Assembly (NCBI GenBank): GCA_015179125.1
Contig: WHVA01000017.1
Location: 248,001-312,000, forward strand
From: Gautieria morchelliformis
Taxonomy: Eukaryota > Basidiomycota > Agaricomycetes > Gomphales > Gomphaceae
Length of the DNA stretch: 64,000 nt
Reading direction: 5' to 3'
How positions within the stretch are numbered: the stretch's first letter is position 1; every line of letters begins with the position of its first letter. The position numbers and the translations under genes are program-made. Shown here in pieces: positions 1-12,140 of this stretch. A model generated the notes under the pieces. It saw only the letters and a list, made by a program, of their open reading frames with translations. It made no database searches and was not told where the DNA came from.

Positions 1-199
1 TGGCGCAACCGCATTATCAACCCTACGACACGTGCTATTCCTCTAGTTTTAGCAACGTCAGAGACGACTTCGGTTTGAGTTCAGAGAGCGGCAACCACTC
101 CGTTGGGGGACAAGGGGAACCAGCCATCCGGACTCTGCGTACGCTACGGGAGATGAAAGAGGGTTTTCGTGAGCGAATGCTCAGGTGTTTCCGTGAGCG

Positions 200-1150
200 C
201 GTTGCACGAACAAAGTTGGGGTTGGTGACTTTGTCATCGTGGAAGCCAGGACTGAGCTAGGTTTGCCTTCAAATGTTTCCTCTCGAAGCCCATCAGCTAG
301 GTTCGTCTTGTAAATTGAATACATGGCCGTATGCAGAATATCGCGTTGGAAAATGGTGTTAATGTAAAGCTGGGGCCCCACTGCATTCAGGGGCTAGGAG
401 AGGGAGCTACACAGGACCCCATATTCACGTTGGCACTCAAAGATGGAATAAAGCATGTCTTGTCTCTAATTCACCATTCTCACGACATTCGATCACAACG
501 GGCCCGTCAGTATGGATAAGGAACTCACTGCGTTTGTCGATGCCTGGTCCTTGTACCTTGCAGCAGCTGGTGCGTTTGATGCTGATTCTCCTTTGTCTTC
601 CTGACTATCGCCTTGTGGCACGATTGCGGAAATCTCAACAGGTGGGTTAGATCAGCAGTATATGCCGAATCATTCATATTGAGCCGCACAATTACAGCAA
701 GTTGACTTGACAGCTAGAGCTGGACTGAGCGTCGTTGGTTACAAGCCTCATACTTATCTTGATGATGCGGCCGAGTATTACACGTTTGATTCGTCAGCTA
801 CATGTGTGTGAATACAGGACGGCTGGACATCTCAGCGAGTTTGTTCAACCCCCCGAAGCTTCTTCGTTCATCGCATCTGCTGATACTAACAATTTCACCT
901 TTTTCGCTACGTACAGTCTCGCATACCGACATACGACGTTGAAGGATCAGGTCAGGTTTCTCCAATTCCAACAACCTTGTGACTGACCAACGAGGATTTA
1001 AGACAATTGCACTGGCCGAGGCAGCGACCATCCTCAACGCCAGCGATTCGAGGCTGTTATTAAACCATACGGTCGCTGGCATCCAATATTCCTCATCTCT
1101 TGTCACAATTCAAACAAGCCAGGGGGTCGTCGAGGCCGACTATATTTGAA
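200..1150 (+). pseudogene. FAD-dependent polyamine oxidase-like remnant (FMS1/PAO family)
   Basis: Pieces of a flavin amine oxidase occur in order but in different frames. At about 218-258 the frame reads GDFVIVEARTELG, the end of the FAD-binding Rossmann region. After an intron-like gap, 325-440 reads GRMQNIALENGVNVKLGP followed by IQGLGEGATQDPI, matching the conserved GGRM and GxNWIQG blocks. 690-785 gives ARAGLSVVGYKPHTYLDDAA then EYYTFD. 840-910 gives PPEASSFIASADTNNFTF. 970-1140 gives VTDQRGFKTIALAEAATIL and a block ending VVEADYI. Members of the family oxidise polyamines using FAD. Here stops and frame changes separate the blocks, the substrate-binding C-terminal half is absent, and the dinucleotide-binding GxGxxG is not visible at the window edge. 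I read it as a dead gene, possibly entering from beyond the left edge. Confidence 0.72.
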
Positions 1151-2271
1151 GGTATGGATGTGGTGAAAGATATCGTGGGATGTTTAGGCGGGAATTGTGC
1201 TGCGTCCGTCACATCAAATCATGAAATACTCATAGCATATGTGAAGACCTTCTTAGACGAGCAGAGTATCCTGGCTCAGAAGCATTTAACTGAAGCGGCG
1301 GTCACAGTTCTTGCTTCAAGCGGTGATTAGCTCCATGGTGTATGTCCGGTGGGCAGGTTGCTTACAATTTTGCAATAATGCATGTATGACTATGGTCAAG
1401 GCTCCTAGGACATAGCCCATACCAGTTTGTATCATCCAGATTCATCCTGCGTTGCATATACCGAGTGGGGAGGATGGGGGGACTTGCAGAGGTGTCCATC
1501 TGACCAGTTGCTGCAACCTGAAATCTCAAGTTGCTAGGCGATAGTTGAACTCGAAAATATCATTTAAAATGGCAGCTACATGTGTTCATAGGACTAAGGT
1601 ATATATATATGTACTCGTATTCCAAGCACGAATGTGAGCGCACTTTCCATGCCTGTGGAAGTGGCTGGATTCAGTTCGTGCAGACGCCCGTCAAGACAGC
1701 GGCTTGCGGGGTAATAGAGGGGCACGTTGGCGGGGAACGAAGGGTGAACCATTTAGGGGCGGTTTGGTACGGGATTGGAGGGTCTAGGCAAGCTTGCAAG
1801 GTTGGGAGGGAAGATGGACTGGAGGGATAAGTGCCGCATTTCGAGATCTGGTAGTGCTGCTTTGGGAATGGGGACAAGACTGCAGGTGTGACCGTGTGAC
1901 CTCATATGAGAGCGGGAGAGACCCCGATGCACATGTTGTGGGCGATAACGGGTCCACGTGCCCAGGCGTACACGGAGCTCACTCACTGCAAGGCACGACA
2001 CGATACGCACGGTTGTCTCTGATACACGCAGCTGTACTTACGAAGACGGCCGAGTACTTACCTGCGGAGACGAGCCACATCGACGGCACCTGGGCGCCAG
2101 GAACACGTGGGAGATGCAGAGAGGTCTCGTCGTCCTTTTCCGTCTACACCCACCTCGAACACTGCGCACGATGAACAACGTTGAGGGCACTGTGACAGCA
2201 CCGTAAGCCCACGATCGCTTCTCTAGAGCCAACTGTTCACTCCACCCACAGTATTCCTGCAGGAATTAAAG
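1151..2271. other. No recognisable gene
   Basis: Short open frames on both strands overlap each other and show no family resemblance. An AT-rich tract with repeated TA steps lies near 1600-1612. The stretch separates the oxidase remnant from the NACHT-WD40 pseudogene and may hold the latter's old promoter; no convincing motif was seen. Confidence 0.5.
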
Positions 2272-5200
2272 TTGCTGGAGAGACTCTTTCGTTTGCGCTA
2301 TCTATTGTATACTGACTCTTGGCCATGGACAACAGGCCTGAAATGCGATCACCTTCCCAATGTCTCACTGGTCGGCATGCGTCGGAGTCGGTTCTTCCTG
2401 AAACTCGTCGTCGATAAGGAACCCCCCCAGAATACTACGTTTTCTGCGAGATGCTGCCTCGTGGAATGAGCCATTGTATTTGTGCCCTGATTTCCAGTGT
2501 TATTGTCTCAATGTGATCTTAAATCCATCCACAGCTCCAACTTGACTCGGTCTTCTGTGTTGGAAATTGAAGTATACGCGCATCATACCAAGCGACCCGA
2601 TGATTTTATAGGCGGTACGAAGGAAAGCATTGAGTTTCTGCTTGCAGAAGGAGCAACCGGAGGTCAGTCCTTTTCGCTCATCGACGGAATGCGTAATCAT
2701 CGAGCACAGCACCCGTTGCTCGCAAACTGCAAAAATCAGATAAGGCAGGGAACGTGCATGATGTTCAGACTGTCCTAGAGTTCACCATCACGTCTTTCGC
2801 GACGTTCGACGAGGCGCGGAAGGCCCAGTTGAGCGAAGCAGTCAGTGACGTGAATGTGGTCCATAGTATGAACCCAGCGCCGTCCGGAATTATTGAGCAG
2901 GGAATGTGGTCGATGGCGTCATTTCCACCACCAATAATTCTGTCATCCCGACAATGGCGGCCTGGGATCCGCTCCTGGACAAGATCAGGCTGTTTACCGA
3001 GATCGTGGATGGGATCTCCGAGGTATGTTCAAACGTCGGCGGTCTCCCAGGTCATCTCATGTACACGATTGGCTTGATTATAGGTCCATCCTTACCCGAA
3101 AATGGCATGGTCTATCCTGTCTAGTGTATCGGTAGACCTATCCCATGCACGAGCTGAGTTGACATATCTGACGTCTGGCCCAGGCGATCATTGCTCAGAG
3201 GGACCGGGACAAGCATCAATGCGCTGGCGGAGCTCAGTGGAGACACCTATGCGATCGTCCACTTGGGAGGCCCGTTGAAGGAAATTGACTCGCAAAAGCC
3301 GCTTATCATATCCTTGACGAGTCAAACGCTCGAGTGTAGTTACGTTATTCGCGACTATGCCAAAGACACGAACTTCTGTATGTTGGACCCAGTGTATCAG
3401 GTGGCTATACTTATAATCTTTGTTCAGGGAAAAGAACAGCGAAAAATCTATGGTCGGATGTCGACACCACTGTCACACAATACCAGCAAACCTTCAACAC
3501 ACTCAGGTTGGCGTTACAGGAACACGCCGTCATTCATACCGAAATCAAAGTACTACGTGTTTTGGATACCGTCGGCGACCTCTGTGAGTGTTCTGACTTT
3601 GGGCCTTTCCCGAGCCTAATACCCCTTGCAACCAGCTGCAGCAGTTCTGCTGATTGACATGCCCTATGCAGACGGTGCTAAGTTCAATCTTAAAAAGGTA
3701 TTGTCTTTGGGATACCCGGGAGACAGTTATTGCGGAGATCTGGGATTGGATCAACCAGGATAGCGAGGACACGCCACGCATATTTTTCTTGAACGATGTT
3801 GCGGGTGCCGGCAAGTCTGCCATCGCCCACGAGGTCGCTAAACGACTTAGTAGCATCAAACGTCTCGGGTCGTCGTACTTTTTTGAACGTGCTCTTCAGG
3901 TACAGCGATCCCCCGACAATCTGTTTAGCACGATTGCTCGTGATCTGGCTGATCTGGATCAAGAACGAAAAACATCATTGCTGAAAGTCGTCGGGGAGCA
4001 GAAAGCATTTCGGACCACGCGCGTAACCTCGGAGCAATTCCCAAAGTTTATTCGAGACCCTCCAGTGACCTGACGGCCGTTGGACCGACCGTGATCGTCA
4101 TTGATGCCTTGGATGAGAGCGGAGACCTCACCTTTCGTGCCGAAAAAGACATCCTGGGCGCCCTTCATGGGAAGGAGCACGTGCGGTCCATGTCCCTAAA
4201 TGAGATTGACCGAACCCTGTCCACGACGTCGCCCGCTTTGTGAAACTGAACTACGTAACATTACGGATCTCGAGGGCGAATGGCCCAACGATGGCTGGTG
4301 TCGATTATTAGCTGAGAAATCTGAAGGTCACTTTCAATGGGCGTCCACGGCTTGTCGATTTGTCCAAGGAGATGAGATGGGTTGTCGGGATCCTGTTCAG
4401 CAACTGGAGGAACTTTTAGACGAGAAGTTCCATGGGATGGATAACCTGTATCTCGGTATCCTCAAGAAGAGATTCGGGGATGGCGCTGGCTTGCCGGACC
4501 ATGTCAAGAAGCGCTTTCGCTTGGTGGTGCACTGCATCCTGACTGCCAAAGAACCGCTCTCGAAGTCTGCCCTGCAAAAATTGTGCAAGACAACTTGGGT
4601 ACCGAGGTTCAACATATCGTTGAACATATGGGTGCTCTGCTGAGCCTTACTTCTCAAGAATCTGGCACAATCACTCTGCTGCACACGTCTTTTCGTGACT
4701 TCTTGACAGATCGCAACCGAAGTGAAGCACACTACATCGATATATCTGATAAATCTTCACACCATGACAACCTGGCACTCTCGTGCTTGCGCGTGATGAA
4801 GGATGAACTTCGTTTCAACATTTGTGAGCCTGAAACTTCACATCTGCGCAACGACGATGTTGTTGACTTGGAGACACGGACCAAGGAGTATATATCCTCA
4901 CAACTTTCCTACTCTTGCAGTTTTTGGGCGGACCATGTTCGCGCCACCACCTTCACGCTGGGTATAGGTGCAAAGGTCAAGGAGTTCTTCGAGACTAAGC
5001 TACTCGAATGGCTGGAAGTTTTGAGTCTGATCAAGCAGGTACCCGATGCTTCAGCAGCGCTCTTGTCAATAATGGACTGGAGTCAGGTGAGTGCCCGAGT
5101 CGTTATGAGCTCCGACGGGAGTCTAATGAACTTCAGGATGAGGACATTGCAGCATTCGCAACGGATGCTCAATTTTGTACATACGTTTGGGAGTGTAATC

Positions 5201-6046
5201 TCCCAGAGTGCCCCCCATCTCTATTTGTCGGCACTCCCGTTTTCACCTGAAAGGTCGAAACTGTGCGAGACTTACCTCCCACGATTTCCGCGACTACTAC
5301 GGGTCAAGACTGGGAAAGCAACGACGTGGCCACCCATTCAAACCATTCTGGTAGGCCACACCGACTGTGTCAGGTCCGTGGCGTTCTCGCACGACGGCAA
5401 GCCCATCGTCTCCGGGTCTGATGACAAGACGATCCGTGTGTGGGATGCAGACACCGGGGAGGCCATTTCAGCACCATTCGAAGGCCACACCGACTGGGTC
5501 ACGTTGGTGGCGTTCTCACACGACGGCAAGCCCATCGTCTCTGGGTCTGATGACAAGACGATCCGTGTGTGGAATGCAGACACCGGGGAGGCCATTTCAG
5601 CACCATTCGAAGGCCACACCGACCGCGTCACGTCGATGGCGTTCTCGCACGACGGCAACCGCATCGTCTCCGGGTCCGTCGTCTCCGGGTCCGTTGACCA
5701 GACGATGCGTGTGTGGAATGCAGACACCGGGGAGGTCATTTCAGCACCATTCGAAGGCCACACCGACCGCGTCACGTCGGTGGCGTTCTCGCACGACGGC
5801 AACCGCATCGTCTCCGGGTCCGTCGTCTCCGGGTCCGTTGACCAGACGATGCGTGTGTGGAATGCAGACACCGGGGAGGTCATTTCAGCACTATTCGAAG
5901 GCCACACCGACCGCGTCACGTCGGCGGCGTTCTCGCACGACGGCAACCGCATCGTCTCCGGGTCCGATGACCAGACTATGCGTGTGTGGAATGGAGACAC
6001 CGGGGAGGCCATTTCAGCACCATTCGCTGGTCAGGCTAGTCAGTAG
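2272..6046 (+). pseudogene. C2-NACHT-WD40 NOD-like receptor, frameshifted pseudogene
   Basis: Domain order matches basidiomycete C2-NACHT-WD40 proteins, which are thought to act as intracellular immune or heterokaryon-incompatibility receptors. A C2 region spans 2360-2690 (SRFFLKLVVDKEPP, then WNEPLYL, then SSVLEIEVYAHHTKRPDDFI). The P-loop DVAGAGKSAIAHEVAKRL is at about 3793-3850 and the Walker B region VIVIDALDESGD at about 4092-4127. A winged-helix-like stretch follows (SGTITLLHTSFRDFLTDR), then WD40 units from 5341. Frame changes are visible at 2455-2465, in the A run at 3692-3696, at about 4050-4070, in the A run at 4575-4579 and near 5150. A candidate 50-nt intron lies at 5092-5141. The fifth WD40 unit ends in a stop, so the usual 7 or more units are not complete. 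No single frame could encode a working receptor. Confidence 0.82.
5341..6030 (+). repeat. Near-identical WD40-coding repeat array
   Basis: Five WD40 units of about 126-141 nt follow one another and are nearly identical at the DNA level (repeating block GHTDxVTSVAFSHDG, then IVSGSxDxTxRVWNADTGE). Units three and four each carry an extra 15-nt direct duplication coding VVSGS (5670-5695 and 5812-5838). High identity between units is characteristic of fungal receptor repeats that undergo concerted evolution or slippage. Confidence 0.85.
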
Positions 6047-6882
6047 TTGTTATCTTCATTTGTTGGAACATGACAATCTCTGCTAATGTCATTTGCACAG
6101 CTATGGGGCCTGCATTACTGTAATTGAAATCCCCGATCCTTCCACATGTCTAGACAGTCTCGTCTGACATTCATGTCAAAGAAGATGAATAAGGATTCAA
6201 GGCTGCGAATTGAACTCATCGGCTTGAGGATTAAATTTCTAATAGATCGATTCCTTGGGATTCATGGGAAAGAGCCAGGTCTCTCAAATCACTTATCACC
6301 ACGTTATCAATGTCGCTGCTGCTGCTATAATCATGGGTGTCGATCATCCAGGTGGGGAGAAATGTGACAGCGTTGTCCGGCACCACGCTAGGGGTGAGGT
6401 AAGTTCGGTGGTTACCCTTCACCGAGCGATGCAGGTGGATCGTCAAGCGATTGATCATAATTGAAACCAGACTGTTAGTAGAACCATCAGTCAAAAGAGC
6501 GGAACCCGAACATTGAGGACCCTACACGGCTGATGGGCTGTATTTGAATGTGACGTGTGAGAATAAAATAACATCATTTGACCATAAGTGACTAGCGGGA
6601 CTTACAGGGTGTTTACAAGCTTGAGTCCCGGCTGATATATCTTCAAGGTTCATTCATAACTCTAGATCGATCCTTAAGTTAATATTCACCGGTGCGAAAA
6701 GGCCCACACATAACCAGGTGAACATAGTGGAAAATATGACACTAAAATGTGCTCGCAGCAAGTTATTGAAGAATGTGGGGCATGACTTACAGGAAGTAGA
6801 TGATACCTTAACAATGATCTGTAAGATCCCGCCTCGATCCCTCGGTCCATTCCGAGACATGTCTTTCCAACTCTCAGAAAGG
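6047..6882. other. No recognisable gene
   Basis: Follows the WD40 array. Only short unrelated open frames are present on both strands. A possible 3' intron remnant of the receptor pseudogene lies at 6045-6100, but no further WD40 unit is seen. Confidence 0.45.
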
Positions 6883-6936
6883 CCCGGCCGCTCGCACCCG
6901 GTCTATGGACACGTCTATGGACGCATCCATGGACCC
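6883..6936 (+). repeat. Left arm of inverted-repeat pair
   Basis: The reverse complement of this arm matches 8334-8386 at roughly 80 percent or better. Shared motifs include GGTCCATGGA, CGTCCATAGACGTGTCCAT, TGCGA and GGCCGGG. The arms contain short tandem variants of the unit TCCATRGACR. Confidence 0.75.
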
Positions 6937-8333
6937 ACAAACCATAAAAGATAAAGTCATGTGACCTCAACGCCCACCGAACCCCACGAACCACGCCCAC
7001 CCATGAACCACCAGAACGCGTCCATATTTGCCATATATAGACAGATGAGTATCCAGCAGCCGAACTAAAATATTTTCATATGCACCCTCCTCACCGCGAG
7101 GATATTACTGTGTCTACCACATCTCCATGTCCATATCTGGACCACTTGTGTAATACTACCCGCTAGATCTAAAAATTTGTCTTTCCCTCCCCTTTGACGG
7201 CGGCCGTTTGGATGCAAGTGAACCATCGTGTCATCCCATTCAACATTCGAACCGATAAATGACAACTGAGTCCCAGTAACCCGTTACGACCAATTTCCAA
7301 CAATCATCGCTAAACACTTCACGACCCACTCGTCGGAAACGGAATATCCATTGGCCTAGGGCGTAATTTGCGGACATGGGCAAGGTAGGCACCTGTATAG
7401 AACCGTTTACGAGATGGCCACCAGTCGGATGTGTATGATGTAGTTTCTCTATTTGAGAGACGGCGATTCCCAAGGAGATACCTCCCTTGAGCAGTTCATT
7501 CAGCCAAACAGCTGAAGCCATCGAATAAGAATGAGAGGGGGGCATAGAAACGCGGGCATGGTGTATTATGATCTTCAAAGCTGCGTTTGTACGGCAAGTG
7601 TGATTAAACTAGATCGCAGAACAGTGGGTTTGGCGGACAGACGGACGACAGTGCGGACTCACAAGACATATTTGAGATGCATTCCACATATGGTAGCTGG
7701 GGCCTCGGTATCCTGGCTGTACTGACCTCTTCGTGAGCCATTTGTTCATATTATCCTCTGGTTCCACAACTCCTTCAATGTCTCCCACAAAACCTTACCA
7801 AGTTCATCGGTGATATCTAAGGGGTCGCGCATGAAGCAATGGATGCCGACAGGCAGTTTGTTGGGGATCAGTGATCTGGGAGCGTTGGTTCCACATGAGA
7901 TGTGGCTTGACGTGTCTACGAAGGTTACAAGAATGTCAAATGGAAGCTCAGCTAGCTCAGGCGTCTCTACCAGGACTGAAAGTAGACGTCATTGGGCCAT
8001 CGACGAGGATCAGAGACAAGGCGGCAAAGGACGCAGGTGAGGGAATGTGTCGTATGCAATAACACGGGGATCTGTGCCGGTGCAATGTGTTGTATGGGGA
8101 AACCTTCAACACAGTCGCTGTGAGGTCAACATTTTCCAGAACTGGGGCTTAAGGCGGCTGGTCGTGGCGGGTGATGAGCTCAGGGCTGACGTGTATCCGA
8201 TGAACAGTGAGCGCGACGTTATGGGGAACGACGCGGTTGAGTTCCTGAGTCGCCTGTATGAGGCAAGGGTATGTATCTATTATTGTCTGCCACCCACATG
8301 TACATGCATCTTACTAACGAATTAGGGTTATCA
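6937..8333. other. Interior between inverted repeats, no recognised gene
   Basis: Short frames are present (for example 7240-7578 minus and 8047-8325 plus), none of which resembles a family I know. Base composition is ordinary. Confidence 0.4.
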
Positions 8334-8386
8334 GGTCCATGGACACGTCCATAGACGTGTCCATGGACGCTGTGCGAATGGCCGGG
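8334..8386 (-). repeat. Right arm of inverted-repeat pair
   Basis: Partner of the arm at 6883-6936, in opposite orientation. The 1.4 kb between the arms has no recognisable coding sequence. This could be the remnant of a non-autonomous DNA element or simply two copies of one dispersed repeat; I could not see a target-site duplication. Confidence 0.75.
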
Positions 8387-9388
8387 TTGCTCTCCCAACT
8401 CTTGGCCATGATTAGGCCAACTATGGAGACATCATCCCCAACTCCGACTGAAAGGATGGGGGTCGGATACCTAGCGTGCCTTGTCAGGTTTAACTCCTAA
8501 GATGCCTGTGACTACTATCCCGTTCATGTTCGGCCACCAATGTCTGGTACCACTCGGTCCCTTTCCTTTCGATCATTATCTCGGGCTGTTATATGTGTCG
8601 ATCTCCGATGACATTGTATCCCATCAATATCTCGGGCTCATTGCTGTCTTGCACGTCTAATTAGTTTTGCCTGTTCTCTTTAAATTTCTTATTGTCGTCC
8701 TCTCCTTTTGCTGCTGCGTACCGTTCACCTTTTCTTGTCTGCGTCCCATCTACAAGGTATGTCCTTTTCGCCCTCCCTGCACTTCTTGGCTGACCATGTC
8801 TACTGCTTTTTGACCTATGCCGTGCCATTGCCTTGTCGTTTTGATTTGTTTAGTGTTCCTCGTCCATATTCGTGACCCACGTACCCTCCACTTCTTCGTC
8901 TATGTCTTCAGCCGTCTCTCCTCCGTCTGTCCTTCCGCATTGGTGCTCTCCTCCTTACGATCACCTCAGCTCCCTTCTTCTACGTCACACCATGTCCTTT
9001 TTGGTTTCTTTGACATCAGGTGCCGGTATTTCCCTGTCTCGTACCGATCGTTGTGTTAAGTGTAACAAATATATCTGTATAAAAACGCAAATGGTCCTTA
9101 CGAAAAAATTTCGTTGTCTGAATCTGTAATATCAACATTATATAAACGCAATCGGTAACTTACGAGAGAATACATCGTCTGAAAAAATAATATCGACAGC
9201 ATGATCCCTACCCCACAACGGAGTCAGGGACTGGCGCCAATGCGCCGCTACCGATACATTAGTTCCAGGATGATGGGAGCGAATGCTCCACTTTTACTGT
9301 GAGACCGTTATATAGGACTAAATATTGATAATAAACCATATGGGGACACACAGGCTGGGAGAAGGAATGAACAGGCAGCCTTGCAGAG
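8387..9388. other. No recognisable gene; possible LINE 5' leader
   Basis: Pyrimidine-rich DNA (8650-9000) without a recognisable protein. The last few hundred bases precede LINE ORF1 and could be its 5' untranslated region. No boundary or target-site duplication was identified. Confidence 0.35.
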
Positions 9389-10542
9389 GTGAGGGATAAA
9401 AGAAACATGGACTTGGAATCCAACGTCACCACAACCCAAAATACCCCCCTGCTCCTACAGAAGAAGCAGCGACCCGCCATCCAGGCATCAGCCTTGGACT
9501 GGCTAGACGAGCCAATGTTACACCCCCCCGAGAATAAAGGGAAGGGCCGCGCCAAAATGGCGCCAGATGGCTGGGAACAACACATCCCGGCACTTGTCGT
9601 CGCAGATTATCAAATATGTCCGGATGGGATTTACAAGCACATGGGCAAGATAATGACGACAAATAGAGACCGAGGCGATAGGCTGTGGGAGATGTCTCAC
9701 AGACTTTGCCTAGCCACAGTATACGGCACAAAAACCCTGGGACCCCCAGCCGAAAGGAAAGGGATAACAGGCAAAATACAGAGGGTGGTTACTGCGCTTC
9801 TAGCCAAAGAACGACCAGACATAGTTATCCGAGAGGGTGACCCGGTTTCGGTGGAGGAGCTCAACATGCCAGCCCACTTCTCCAAAGGTGGAGTGTATAA
9901 AAACCAGAGAGGGTACAAAAGACCCGGAGAGGCAGAAAGAACCTCAAGGGTATGGGCGTTGGTGACCTTGCCGAAAGCAATGCCCGTAAGTTATAACATG
10001 TTTGACATCAGATCCTTTCGTGTACGAGGGGAATACCCCAAGGAGGCGATCTTGTTGGTCCCCTTCCCATGGGAGTTACAAGAAGATCAGTGGTTCAGAA
10101 TAGGAAGAACCCTGCTACAACTAGAGAGACGGACGTCTGTCAAGCGATAGAAGACAATGTTGGCTCGCGGCAGGCAGAAGTCCCGAGTGTCCAGAAATCC
10201 GCTGATAAAGGTGGCCAAACAGTCTGGAACATCAGACTAACCTTCAAAAGGAAGATGGTCACGAATGACGATGGCAGCAAAGATTCCATCGTCGACACGC
10301 TAGGGAAGTCAGACAGACAGTGGAAAGTAGGACAGGACGAATGGCTGATTTGGCCATGAACCCACTGCACCGGCTGCCATGGAGTTGGACACGTAGAAAT
10401 AAAGTGCCCCCTCCGACCATACATAACGCCGCTAGACGGGCGGACGGGCGACTCACTCCCCGAAGAAGCAGACAACTGGCCGATCGAGGTCTACCTCAAG
10501 GCTAACCCACGACAAAAAGCATACCCGAAGAAGAAGAAGTAG
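9389..10542 (+). pseudogene. LINE ORF1 (Gag-like, CCHC zinc knuckle)
   Basis: The frame from 9389 codes a basic, nucleic-acid-binding type protein. It runs to 10150, but the coding sense continues in another frame, so there is a one-base shift around 10136-10142. It then meets an in-frame TGA at 10357-10359 and resumes with HCTGCHGVGHVEIKCPL (about 10363-10413). This is a CX2CX4HX4C knuckle as in LINE ORF1 and retroviral Gag proteins. It ends with a lysine run at a TAG (10540-10542). The protein would coat the LINE RNA. Two lesions make this copy non-functional. Confidence 0.78.
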
Positions 10543-10818
10543 GGTCAAAAGTATAATAATGTTACGAGATGAACAGTAATAATCTTTTGTATACATCTCA
10601 AACCACACTGTGTGAACTAAGTCCTGAAAGAAGAAATCAAGACAAGAAATCAAGATGGGAGCGCAAGAACCCGACTACAACAATCAGCACGTAAGCCAAC
10701 AATGCTGAACTCAACAACGAGAACAACAACAGGGACAACAGAGACGCCCACAACAACAAGAATACCCAAAGAGACAACCAAGCCTCTCACCGGGACCAAA
10801 ACACAATGATGTCATCCG

Positions 10819-11532
10819 ATGTCGCAGACGGACGAGGCCCAAGGAGGCCCAAGTAGAGCGGGAGGCCTGCATCTCGACCTCGGACCTCTTACTCGCCGCA
10901 AGGCAACCCTGCTGTCATCTAAGCCTACACGGCAGCGAAGCTTGACACGTGGCCTGGCACATCACGAAGATAGCTATAAAACAACAACCGCCACTAACTC
11001 AATTACAAACGAAATTATAACACACACTTTGGTTGCTTGCACCGGTCATGGCTCTGAATTATCTGGCACTTCACTCTCGAAAGACCCACCTGGCTCCCTT
11101 GGTGGGCACCTTAGGGTGGCACAAAATCAGACGGGAGGTCCTTCATCCAAGCAATCGGAGAAGCCACCACTCAGTTCTGAGACAGAAGGACCGACCGTCA
11201 ACAAAATAAGTGTTAACTCAGCCCTAAGAAATAAAGGCCTGATACAACAAAAGAGTAACCAACAAAAACAAGGTCACTCTGAAAAAAATAAATCGAGGGC
11301 ACGAACGCGGAAAAGCAGTGCCTGCTCGGTAAACCCGACCCAGCGAAGGGGAGGAGCCGACAAAGAAAAAGAAACGGGGTTGAGGCAACGCCGTCTAGAA
11401 GACTACTTCCAGCAAAAATCCCAACCTCCACGCAAAACGACCAGCCTCCGACACAAGGAGAGCCGGACAGAGAAGAAAGATGGGAACAAACCCCCCCGCG
11501 CAAAACCAGATAAACGAACAGCCCGAAGATAA
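10819..11532 (+). CDS. LINE linker/ORF2 N-terminal frame with PIP-box-like motif
   Basis: A 237-residue, very basic, Ser/Thr/Gln/Lys-rich frame without a folded-domain signature, ending 53 nt inside the ORF2 frame that follows. Residues 190-197 (11386-11409) read QRRLEDYF, which fits the PCNA-interacting PIP-box pattern QxxLxx(Y/F)(Y/F) exactly and is flanked by basic residues, as in real PIP boxes. In human L1 a PIP box in ORF2p recruits PCNA; a similar role here is inference. It may be the N-terminal extension of ORF2, with the -1 or +1 overlap representing a frameshift or decay. Confidence 0.5.
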   Translation: MSQTDEAQGGPSRAGGLHLDLGPLTRRKATLLSSKPTRQRSLTRGLAHHEDSYKTTTATNSITNEIITHTLVACTGHGSELSGTSLSKDPPGSLGGHLRVAQNQTGGPSSKQSEKPPLSSETEGPTVNKISVNSALRNKGLIQQKSNQQKQGHSEKNKSRARTRKSSACSVNPTQRRGGADKEKETGLRQRRLEDYFQQKSQPPRKTTSLRHKESRTEKKDGNKPPRAKPDKRTARR

Positions 11533-12140
11533 CCCCTTCCTCGAGCTGCAAGTAGAAGACCTGATAACGTCCGAGGAAGAGGATGAAACAGGAGAAGATG
11601 GCCACCCACGGCTGAGACAAAGAATGAAATACCGACAAACTACAGTCAGCAAGAAAAGAGGTATAACCATTGCCTTGTGGAACACAAAAGGAAGAAACGA
11701 TAGCAACCACAAGTCAAAGTGGAACGCAATTGCAAGAATAATGAGACTGAAAGGAATTGCGTTCTTAGCGGTCCAAGAAGCCAGAATGAAAACAAGCGAG
11801 GCGGAAGAAGCCTCGAAAGCAAACCCAGGAATCCTGTTCCTAATACACGGAGAACACTCCAACAAACTAGGAACACTGTTTGCCATAAACCTGGCAAAGA
11901 TAAACACCGAAGAGGCAGAGGTCATTATAGACCATAAACCACTGGTACCAAATAGAGCCCAGATACTAAAATTGAAATGGGGGGACAACCAACAGCTAAA
12001 CATGCTGAACGTATACACCCCAAACGACACCGAAGAAAAAATAGACTTCTTTGAAACTATAAAGAGGTATCTAAATAAAAACAAAAAAGAAGCCATCTGC
12101 CTGTTGGGAGACTTCAACTGTGTCGAAAAAGACATATTCC
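11480..12140 (+). pseudogene. LINE ORF2 fragment: AP-endonuclease-like (EEP) domain
   Basis: The frame shows the ordered motifs of the LINE endonuclease that nicks target DNA: IALWNTKGRND near the start, FLAVQEARM (the metal-binding Glu block), LNVYTPNDTEEKIDFFETI and LLGDFNCVEKD (Asp/Asn block). The His-containing end of the domain and the whole reverse transcriptase are absent. The open frame continues to 12322, but from about 12140 its residues are a shadow of the minus-strand MULE gene. The copy cannot retrotranspose. Confidence 0.82.

Larger units (their letters stand above)
9389..12140 (+). mobile_element. LINE-type non-LTR retrotransposon, 3'-truncated
   Basis: Contains ORF1 with a zinc knuckle (9389-10542), an A-rich linker (10543-10818), a basic second frame (10819-11532) and the endonuclease part of ORF2 (11480-12140). 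The reverse transcriptase and 3' tail are missing. At about 12140 the sequence switches within a codon stretch into minus-strand MULE coding sequence. Retrotransposed LINEs normally lose their 5' end; losing the 3' end instead points to a later recombination or insertion event, or a misjoined contig. Confidence 0.8.

Noticed and set aside
5338-6086. Long open frames on the minus strand and in another plus frame over the WD40 array
   Set aside because: Both mirror the 126-nt repeat period of the WD40-coding frame and have no independent features.
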